Of a stretch of DNA of 11,861 nt, positions 1 to 5,488 are shown piece by piece. The position numbers and the translations under genes were made by a program. Under the pieces are notes generated by a model. That model had not been told where the DNA came from. It saw only the letters and a program-made list of their open reading frames with translations, and ran no database searches. This DNA comes from an uncultured Eubacteriales bacterium (GTDB taxonomy: Bacteria; Bacillota; Clostridia; Christensenellales; CAG-138): positions 1 to 11,861 of the forward strand of contig URFJ01000059.1 of the NCBI GenBank assembly GCA_900547135.1, in the 5' to 3' direction. Positions within the stretch are counted from its first letter, which is position 1. Each line of letters begins with the position of its first letter.

Positions 1-1010
1 TGGGATACCGAACACTGGCGTATTATACGCTCCCACATCTCCCCATATTGCGAATTAAGCACATCCTCAACGCCCATGCCGTCCGTTATCTCTACAAAAT
101 TAAAGGCCTGAAAACCTTCCTGTATTATGTTAATTATTGAATAACCTTTAGCACCGCTTTCACTGGTCCATTCGTCATGTATAGAATCCGTTTCAGGGTC
201 ATACTCAAATACTTTGACATCAGCTACACCTTCGCCATACAGCCTAAATACACCTACCTCAGAGCGTATGTCAAATGAATTTTCAAAGATTGAGTAGGCA
301 GTACCATCGTCTGCCTCCATCTCGGTAAATAATCCTGCTTTCTTGGATTTTATCTCCATGTTGCAGGTATAAAGCATATAGGTTTTACCCTCATGAAAAA
401 CCGGATTGCCAGGGGAAAAATAGCATGTGCTCTCCATCTTGAGGGTATGTATGTCCGAATAGCCAGGGTGGACTGCTGGAGAAACGTCGTTATCTATACG
501 GAATGTCGCACGGTACACCGTGTCTCTGTCCGCTTGTGAGCTTATCATGCCTTCTGGCCTTTCATCCCCTTCTTTATATTTAGCTACCTCTACACACTCC
601 GCAACCAGTACGGAGGGCGCATATGGAATGGTAAAAGATGGCCTGCTTGTGCGTCCTGTATTCTTTCTATCGGAAATCATAACGCCGTATAGATCTTCTG
701 AATAGCCCGTCAGGCTCTGCCTTGCGTCCGCCATAAGCGTATACCGGCTTGCGGCGCCGCTCTCCTTTACGCGTTCAAGCAGCTCCGGCGCGTATTTCGG
801 CGCTTGCTCATTGCTTGTCATTGGCCTGAACTCGGCGTCGTTAAGCACGGCAATGGTTGTAAACGCACCTTCGGCCTCCTTAATGCTCTTCCTAGCGCTC
901 GCCCACAGTCCCGCGCTCAGGCACAAAAACGCGCAGCTGAGCGTGAGCAACAACACGAACGATATCAAAAACACCGGCCTTCTCAAAAGCTGCTTTATGC
1001 TGTTTTTCAC
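1..1010 (-). CDS. FtsX/MacB-like ABC transporter permease, N-terminal part (runs off left edge)
   Basis: A frame starting with GTG at 1010-1008 stays open for 336 codons to the window edge, so the C-terminus is missing. An AGGAGG at 1025-1020, nine bases upstream, selects this start; a nearer ATG at 1017-1015 is in another frame that soon stops. The N-terminus has a short basic stretch (KNSIKQLLRRP), one hydrophobic segment at about residues 13-37, then a Lys/Glu-rich helix and about 300 residues of soluble, probably extracellular domain. This arrangement is typical of FtsX/MacB-type ABC permeases of Clostridia, where a large ectodomain sits between the first and second membrane segments; the remaining membrane segments would lie off the window. 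It would work with an ATP-binding subunit that is not visible here. The substrate is unknown. The call rests on the N-terminal pattern and topology rather than a catalytic motif. Confidence 0.68.
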   Translation of the reverse strand, partial: MKNSIKQLLRRPVFLISFVLLLTLSCAFLCLSAGLWASARKSIKEAEGAFTTIAVLNDAEFRPMTSNEQAPKYAPELLERVKESGAASRYTLMADARQSLTGYSEDLYGVMISDRKNTGRTSRPSFTIPYAPSVLVAECVEVAKYKEGDERPEGMISSQADRDTVYRATFRIDNDVSPAVHPGYSDIHTLKMESTCYFSPGNPVFHEGKTYMLYTCNMEIKSKKAGLFTEMEADDGTAYSIFENSFDIRSEVGVFRLYGEGVADVKVFEYDPETDSIHDEWTSESGAKGYSIINIIQEGFQAFNFVEITDGMGVEDVLNSQYGEMWERIIRQCSVS

Positions 1011-1019
1011 TTGACATTA

Positions 1020-1025
1020 CCTCCT
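1020..1025 (-). promoter_or_regulatory. Ribosome binding site that decides the GTG start of the permease
   Basis: AGGAGG on the minus strand is separated by nine bases from GTG 1010-1008. The alternative ATG at 1017-1015 is only two bases away and opens a short frame, so this site supports the GTG start. Confidence 0.7.
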
Positions 1026-1090
1026 GTTGCCACCTATTTCATTAAACGCGCATGGGGCGCGGGTTCTTTATCTATCGTCTGTATCTATAA

Positions 1091-1503
1091 TCAATATAGC
1101 TCGTATTGTATCGATGAAGGCACCGTGCAGGGCGGACCCGCGCAGGGTACGGTGTAATTCGTTCTATATCTGCAATTCTTACAGATTTGATAGAACGTAT
1201 GCGTTCTGGTACCAAAGTTGTGTCCGCCATCCTGCGCGTATTCGTTATCGTGGTTTCTGACTACAACATCAACATAAGACTCCATTCTAGCATCGCAATT
1301 TTAAGTTTGTACCTGCTGTACTTGCATCCATAATCGCCTCCAATATAAATGGGGTGATAACTATACCCTGCTGGCTCCCACTGGTGTAAACATGCATATG
1401 GCTCAACTTCCTCTTCATGTCCGTGGGCAAGCGCTCCCGCAGGCGCCACAATGGTAACAAGCATTATGACTGCAGCTATGGCAACCGCCAGTATTCGTTT
1501 CAT
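1091..1503 (-). pseudogene. Small secreted Cys/His-rich protein, apparently frameshifted
   Basis: The gene starts at ATG 1503-1501 with AGGAGG eight bases upstream (1517-1512). The first frame has a clear Sec signal peptide (residues 1 to about 26, cleavage near GALAHG). An acidic stretch and a Cys/His-containing segment (YACLHQWEPAGYSYH) follow, and the frame then ends at 1261 after 80 residues with a tail (LEWSLMLML) that looks out of frame. The minus-one frame continues to 1091 with similar character: several His, a CxxC (QICKNCRYR) and a Cys-Pro motif (PCAGPPC). Adding one A to the AAAA run at 1302-1299 joins the halves as YKLK-NCDAR into a 137-residue secreted protein with paired cysteines, which could bind metal or form disulfides. 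The function is unknown. It may be a real pseudogene, an assembly error, or two separate ORFs. It lies 80 bases upstream of the permease on the same strand, so co-transcription is possible. Confidence 0.6.
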
Positions 1504-1615
1504 CTTCTTGGCCTCCTCTTGTCGTTTAATTATTGATTACGCCCCATGCGCATTGCTGAAAATATTTAGATAGAATTTAAATGATTAAATAGACTAACCG
1601 GAACTATACATGCTA

Positions 1616-1621
1616 ATTATA
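1616..1621 (-). promoter_or_regulatory. Possible -10 box for the minus-strand secreted-protein gene
   Basis: A perfect TATAAT reads on the minus strand, about 113 bases upstream of the ATG at 1503. No good TTGACA-like -35 lies 16 to 18 bases upstream and the region is AT-rich, so a chance match is quite possible. Confidence 0.25.
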
Positions 1622-1673
1622 TACATATCTTACCATCTTAATGTTTTTGTTTCAATAATACATTTGCCAGAAA

Positions 1674-1682
1674 TTTGTCGAA
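1674..1682 (+). promoter_or_regulatory. Putative Spo0A binding box
   Basis: TTTGTCGAA matches the Spo0A box consensus (TTTGTCRAA) exactly. A weaker partial copy (TTTGTC followed by TTG) sits directly downstream at 1685-1693. The box lies between two divergent genes, about 87 bases upstream of the sigma-G-like -35 and about 53 bases upstream of the minus-strand TATAAT. It could therefore act on the secreted-protein gene rather than on spoVT. This rests on motif matching only; a nine-base match in AT-rich DNA can arise by chance. Confidence 0.4.
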
Positions 1683-1768
1683 TTTTTGTCTTGGTAGTCG
1701 GCAAGATTCAATTAACATAAAATCTGCAAAAATATTCCGCAGTTTCCATAAGCTCGTAATTTAAACGC

Positions 1769-1797
1769 GCATAAAACAAACATTCCAACAAATACTA
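1769..1797 (+). promoter_or_regulatory. Sigma-G-like (forespore) promoter of spoVT
   Basis: GCATA (1769-1773) fits the sigma-G -35 pattern GMATR. After a 17-base spacer, AATACTA (1791-1797) matches six of seven positions of the -10 pattern CATWMTA. Transcription would begin near 1804, leaving a leader of about 30 bases that contains the AGGAGG at 1821. In Bacillus subtilis spoVT is transcribed by sigma-G in the forespore, so the site agrees with the gene's known biology. Confidence 0.55.
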
Positions 1798-1834
1798 TCT
1801 GTGAATAAACCTTGCAGCACAGGAGGAAGTCATT

Positions 1835-2389
1835 TTGAAGGCAACAGGTATAGTTCGCAGAATAGATGAGCTGGGGAGGGTGGTCATTCCCAAGGAGATA
1901 CGCCGCACGCTTAGGATACGTGAAGGCGATCCTCTGGAGATATTCACTGACCGCGAAGGGGAAGTAATACTTAAAAAGTACTCTCCGATAGGAGAACTCG
2001 GCGACTTCGCCAAAGAGTATGTCGAGGCTCTGCATCAGGCGCTTGGACATGTCGCTGTCATATGCGATAAGGACAACATAATCGCGGCCTCCGGAACCGG
2101 AAAGCGGGATTTGATTGACAAGGGAATCAGTTCCGAAGTAGAGTCGATTATGAAAAACAGAGAAAAGGCCACCATAAACGCCGACACGGGCAGCATAGTA
2201 AACATTACATCCGACGAATCGGACAGCACGTCCTATACCGCCCAGGTTATAGTGCCGATACTTGCATCGGGCGATGCGATAGGCGCAGTAATGCTACTGA
2301 GCCATGAGGACGGCTGCGTAATGAACCGCTCTGAACTAAAGGTCTGTGAAACCGCCTCCTATTTTATGGGCAAACAGCTAGAAGACTGA
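1835..2389 (+). CDS. spoVT: Stage V sporulation protein T, AbrB-family transcriptional regulator
   Basis: This 184-residue protein is SpoVT, a DNA-binding regulator that tunes forespore gene expression late in sporulation. The first 50 or so residues form the AbrB-type swapped-hairpin DNA-binding domain and are nearly identical to the B. subtilis protein (MKATGIVRRIDELGRVVIPK, then the IRREGDPLEIF-like stretch and GEVILKKYSPI). Residues from about 56 to the end form the GAF-like domain that is thought to sense a ligand, and this part is more divergent. Length is normal (B. subtilis 178 residues). The start is TTG at 1835-1837: AGGAGG at 1821-1826 stands eight bases before it and the family N-terminus begins exactly here. 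The gene has its own sigma-G-like promoter and terminator and shares no operon with its neighbours. Its presence implies that the host, or its recent ancestor, forms endospores. Confidence 0.96.
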   Translation: MKATGIVRRIDELGRVVIPKEIRRTLRIREGDPLEIFTDREGEVILKKYSPIGELGDFAKEYVEALHQALGHVAVICDKDNIIAASGTGKRDLIDKGISSEVESIMKNREKATINADTGSIVNITSDESDSTSYTAQVIVPILASGDAIGAVMLLSHEDGCVMNRSELKVCETASYFMGKQLED

Positions 2390-2406
2390 TTAAAACTTTA
2401 AATGAG

Positions 2407-2434
2407 GGCACGGGATGATTTCCGTGCCGTTTTT
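2407..2434 (+). terminator. Rho-independent terminator of spoVT
   Basis: GGCACGG (2407-2413) pairs perfectly with CCGTGCC (2422-2428), giving a seven-base-pair GC-rich stem with a short loop. It is followed by a G and a run of five T. It begins 18 bases after the spoVT stop codon. Confidence 0.88.
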
Positions 2435-2690
2435 GCATTTTAATATCCTCATAACACGAAAAACAGATTGATAAAAGCTAAAACCGGTTTAGGCATGTAT
2501 TCTTTAGTTCGCCTAAGTCGTAAGTAACAAGCTAACTAACTTTAAAACCTATGCTACTGTAAGACTCACGCATAACAAAACGGACTTAGACGCATGACAA
2601 TGCGCGCAATTATACCTGGCAACCGTCAATCAAGAATCAGCAGCGTTTTGTATCCCTCATCGAGACTAGATTAACCATTTGGCCGACTTA
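2435..2690. other. Intergenic gap with no recognised gene
   Basis: Between the spoVT terminator and the next start I see no credible ORF, tRNA or known riboswitch. The only structure is a ten-base palindrome (AAACCGGTTT, 2481-2490) and, just downstream, TTAGGC and GCCTAA as a short inverted pair. These could be a small operator or a leader structure, but nothing identifies them. Confidence 0.5.
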
Positions 2691-2695
2691 TGGTG

Positions 2696-2701
2696 TATAA
2701 T
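2696..2701 (+). promoter_or_regulatory. Possible -10 box for the five-gene unit
   Basis: TATAAT at 2696-2701 is a perfect sigma-A -10 match. The best upstream element is TTAACC at 2671-2676, with a long 19-base spacer. Transcription from it would start near 2708, inside the GGAGG that precedes the ATG at 2718, leaving almost no leader. It may be a chance match, or the true start codon may lie slightly downstream. Confidence 0.3.
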
Positions 2702-2717
2702 GCTTATGGAGGTTAAT

Positions 2718-4085
2718 ATGCAAAAGAAATCCGAAACAAATATGTCCCCTTTTCCTTTAGAGTTTATAAAACGAATGAGGGCCATGCTTGGGGACGGCTT
2801 TGAGGAATTTATCACTTCCTACAGCCAGCCGCCTGTAAGGGGCATGAGGATAAATACGCTGCGTATCAGTCCGGACCAGTTCTTACCCTGCTCCCCTTTT
2901 AATATTAAACCCACAGGACTGATTGAAGAGGGATTCTATATGGAAGATAGCGTCTACGGAGCTGGACGCCATCCCTATGGCCTGGCCGGACTGTATTATA
3001 TGCAGGAGCCTTCCGCGATGCTCCCTATCTCCAAATCAGGGATAAAACCTGGTATGAAGGTCCTGGATATGTGCGCGTCGCCTGGCGGTAAGGCGGGCGG
3101 CGCTGCCCAGAGGCTTTGTGGAAAAGGCCTTTTATTGGCAAATGAAATGATTCCATCCCGCGTAAATACGCTAGTAAAAAATCTTGAGAGGCTCGGCGTC
3201 GCCAATTCGGCGGTTACGTGTTGTGCTCCTGAAACCATATCAAAGATATTTAAGCAATATTTTGACGTAGTCCTGGTCGACGCGCCATGCTCGGGCGAGG
3301 GGATGTTTCGAAAGGATGAATCCGCAATAGTCCAGTGGTCAGTATCGCATGTTAACTCCTGTGCTAAAAGGCAGGCCCACATACTTGACCATTCTGCCGA
3401 GGCGCTCAGGTACGGTGGAAGACTTGTCTATTCAACGTGTACTTTTTCATTAGAGGAAAACGAGGGCGTGATTAATTCGTTTTTGGCACGCAACAGGGAG
3501 TTTTCCATTGTATCGTCCGAAAGGCTGTACCCCCATACCTTTCGCGGGGAGGGTCATTTTACCGCGGTATTGGAGAAACGCGGATCCGCACCCGACGCGT
3601 CTGTAAGTAAAACTGGTTGCTGCACGGGCGGGAAGATCAATCGTCTTGCCAAGTCTGAACTTTCCATATTCAATGAGTTCTACGTGGATACGTTTGAAAC
3701 CAGCCCATCCCTTGAAGCATGTTCTGTTGGAGATAACCGTGTAGCCATGCTCTCCAATGATCTTTGCGGGATATTAGGGAAAATACGATATGTTTCAATA
3801 GGTATTGACGCTGGAAGGGTTGTGAAAGGCCGCTTTGAACCGTCTCATTCACTATTTATGGCTGCAGGAATCGAAAGGCCAAGAAGTATTATTTCATTTG
3901 ATCCAAGCAGCGAAACGCTGTCGGCGTTTCTTAGAGGCGAGGAAATAAAGGTTGACGCGGCCATGGGCGGTTATTGCGCTGTTGCGGTTGAGTGCGGGGG
4001 ATCGTATTATATTTTGGGTTTTGGCAAGGCCGTAAGAGGGAGACTGAAAAATCATTATCCAAAGGGCCTGAGACGCCCATCATGA
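2718..4085 (+). CDS. RsmF/RsmB-type 16S rRNA m5C methyltransferase (NOL1/NOP2/Sun family)
   Basis: This 455-residue S-adenosylmethionine-dependent enzyme should methylate carbon 5 of a cytosine in rRNA. Motif I is LDMCASPGGKAGG (D117 onward), which binds the cofactor. Motif IV is VDAPCSGEGMF with the product-release cysteine C191, and motif VI is YSTCTFSLEENEG with the nucleophile C241. A substrate-recognition region precedes them, and about 190 residues follow, matching the C-terminal RNA-binding (PUA-like) part of RsmF-type enzymes and ending in a basic tail. The start chosen is ATG 2718, with GGAGGT at 2708-2713. A TTG at 2679 would add 13 residues but lacks a ribosome binding site; an ATG at 2742 is also possible. 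It is probably the first gene of the unit running to 10512. The family is certain; the exact target base cannot be read from sequence, so no symbol is given. Confidence 0.9.
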   Translation: MQKKSETNMSPFPLEFIKRMRAMLGDGFEEFITSYSQPPVRGMRINTLRISPDQFLPCSPFNIKPTGLIEEGFYMEDSVYGAGRHPYGLAGLYYMQEPSAMLPISKSGIKPGMKVLDMCASPGGKAGGAAQRLCGKGLLLANEMIPSRVNTLVKNLERLGVANSAVTCCAPETISKIFKQYFDVVLVDAPCSGEGMFRKDESAIVQWSVSHVNSCAKRQAHILDHSAEALRYGGRLVYSTCTFSLEENEGVINSFLARNREFSIVSSERLYPHTFRGEGHFTAVLEKRGSAPDASVSKTGCCTGGKINRLAKSELSIFNEFYVDTFETSPSLEACSVGDNRVAMLSNDLCGILGKIRYVSIGIDAGRVVKGRFEPSHSLFMAAGIERPRSIISFDPSSETLSAFLRGEEIKVDAAMGGYCAVAVECGGSYYILGFGKAVRGRLKNHYPKGLRRPS

Positions 4086-4122
4086 TGGATTAAATCTTAT
4101 CGATTTGTCTGGAGGACTTTTT

Positions 4123-5463
4123 ATGCGGATGGTTGATCTTATTCTAAAAAAGCGGTTTGGAAAAGAACATTCCGATGATGAAATACGGTATATCGTTGAT
4201 GGATGCGTCCGGGGCAATATAAAAGACTACCAGCTGTCGGCGTGGATGATGGCCGTGTGCCTCAATGGCATGACGATGGGCGAAACAGCGGCGCTGACAA
4301 TGGCAATGGCCCATTCCGGCGTAGTTGCCGACCTCTCCAGTGTTTCTGGAGTAAAGGTGGACAAGCATTCAACAGGAGGCGTAGGAGATACGACCACGCT
4401 TGTAGTTGCGCCCCTGGTTGCGGCATGCGGCGGAATTGTGGCAAAGATGTCGGGGCGCGGCCTTGGCCACACCGGCGGAACTCTGGATAAACTCGAAGCC
4501 ATACCTGGCGTAAATCTTGAGCGCTCAATGCGTGAAATGTGCGATATGGTGAAAAAAATCGGCCTTTGCATAATAGGGCAAACCGAAGGCCTTGTACCCG
4601 CCGACAGAATTATGTACGCGCTTAGGGACGTTACCGGAACTGTAGAGAGCGTTCCGCTTATTGCTTCAAGCATAATGAGCAAAAAGATAGCTTCGGGCGC
4701 GGACGCCATAGTGCTGGATGTAAAGGCGGGAAACGGAGCGTTTATGAAAACGGTTGAGGATGCAAAGGAGCTTGCCAAGGCCATGGTAGATATAGGAACC
4801 CGCCTTGGGCGCAGGACCGTAGCGGTTATCACCGATATGAATCAGCCGTTAGGCCGTGCGGTCGGCAACGGCCTTGAGGTGAAAGAAGCCGTCGAAGTGC
4901 TTACTGGAAGGATAGGCCTGAGCGACCCGCTTGTACAGGTGTGCATGCTTCTCGCATCAAAGATGCTCATTCTTGGAAGCGTTGCCAAGACAGCCGACGA
5001 GGCAGAGTCAATGCTTGTAAAAGCGCTGGAAAGCGGCGCGGCGTTTTCAAAGCTTAAGGATATGGTCGCCCTGCTTGGAGGAGACACATCATATCTGGAC
5101 GAACCGGATATGCTATGTAAAACCCGGCTGAAGCTGGAACTTGCATCCGATAAAAGCGGCTATGTGAACCAAATGAACGCGCATATGGTTGGCGTCGCCT
5201 CCTCCCTGCTGGGAGCTGGCAGGGAAACAAAGGAAGACTTGATTGACCAAAGCGTTGGGCTGGTGCTCAACAAACGCTTGGGTGAACGCGTTGACAAGGG
5301 CGAGTCATTGCTTACAATGTATGTAAACGACGATTCGCGCCTTAATGATGCTGTAGAGCTATTGAGGAATTCGTTTAAAATTGAACCGGAGTCCCATAAG
5401 TCTCTTCCAATGGTTTATGGTATGATAGATAAAGACGGCTATATAAGGAAAGAATTATATTGA
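4123..5463 (+). CDS. pdp: Pyrimidine-nucleoside phosphorylase
   Basis: This 446-residue protein cleaves thymidine, deoxyuridine or uridine with phosphate to give the base and (deoxy)ribose-1-phosphate, a cytoplasmic salvage step. It begins exactly like B. subtilis Pdp (MRMVDLILKK). It carries the phosphate-binding stretch KVDKHSTGGVGDTT, the family signature SGRGLGHTGGTLDKLE and the pyrimidine-contacting region from ALRDVTGTVESVPLIASS to SKKIASGADAIVLDVKAG. The C-terminal alpha/beta domain is complete. ATG 4123 is preferred over a TTG at 4105 because GGAGG (4111-4115) stands seven bases before it and homologues start there. It follows the methyltransferase by 37 bases and precedes polA by 25 bases. 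The usual partners deoC, deoB and deoD are absent here. The deoA subtype is possible, but the overall match is to the Bacillota Pdp type, which accepts both uridine and thymidine. Confidence 0.95.
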   Translation: MRMVDLILKKRFGKEHSDDEIRYIVDGCVRGNIKDYQLSAWMMAVCLNGMTMGETAALTMAMAHSGVVADLSSVSGVKVDKHSTGGVGDTTTLVVAPLVAACGGIVAKMSGRGLGHTGGTLDKLEAIPGVNLERSMREMCDMVKKIGLCIIGQTEGLVPADRIMYALRDVTGTVESVPLIASSIMSKKIASGADAIVLDVKAGNGAFMKTVEDAKELAKAMVDIGTRLGRRTVAVITDMNQPLGRAVGNGLEVKEAVEVLTGRIGLSDPLVQVCMLLASKMLILGSVAKTADEAESMLVKALESGAAFSKLKDMVALLGGDTSYLDEPDMLCKTRLKLELASDKSGYVNQMNAHMVGVASSLLGAGRETKEDLIDQSVGLVLNKRLGERVDKGESLLTMYVNDDSRLNDAVELLRNSFKIEPESHKSLPMVYGMIDKDGYIRKELY

Positions 5464-5488
5464 GCTTTAGCAGCTTAAAGGAGGCGCT

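Larger units (their letters stand above)
1504..1834. other. AT-rich divergent intergenic region between the secreted-protein gene and spoVT
   Basis: No gene is visible in these 331 bases. They hold the ribosome binding site of the minus-strand secreted-protein gene (1517-1512), a TATAAT-like box on the minus strand (1621-1616), a Spo0A-box match (1674-1682), a sigma-G-like promoter (1769-1797) and the AGGAGG of spoVT (1821-1826). The region is strikingly richer in A+T than the flanking genes. Confidence 0.7.

Noticed and set aside
1047..1061. CGCGC-ATGGG-GCGCG hairpin between the secreted-protein gene and the permease, considered as a terminator
   Set aside because: The stem is only five pairs and on the minus strand is followed by just TTTAAT; too weak to call, though it may pause transcription.
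804..1157. Plus-strand open frames over the permease N-terminus
   Set aside because: The minus-strand frame has a strong ribosome binding site, a signal/membrane segment and runs over 1 kb, so the plus-strand frames are shadows.
1298..1303. Programmed ribosomal frameshift site in the secreted-protein gene
   Set aside because: No in-frame slippery heptamer, and slipping back one base would put the Lys tRNA on a TAA triplet, so a lost base is more likely.
2996..3382. A 128-codon minus-strand frame inside the methyltransferase gene
   Set aside because: It mirrors the conserved methyltransferase motifs in reverse; no independent start signal.
4227..4832. A 201-codon open frame on the minus strand inside pdp
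   Set aside because: It lies wholly antisense to a certain gene, has no ribosome binding site and encodes Ser/Thr/Pro-rich sequence typical of a reversed coding frame.
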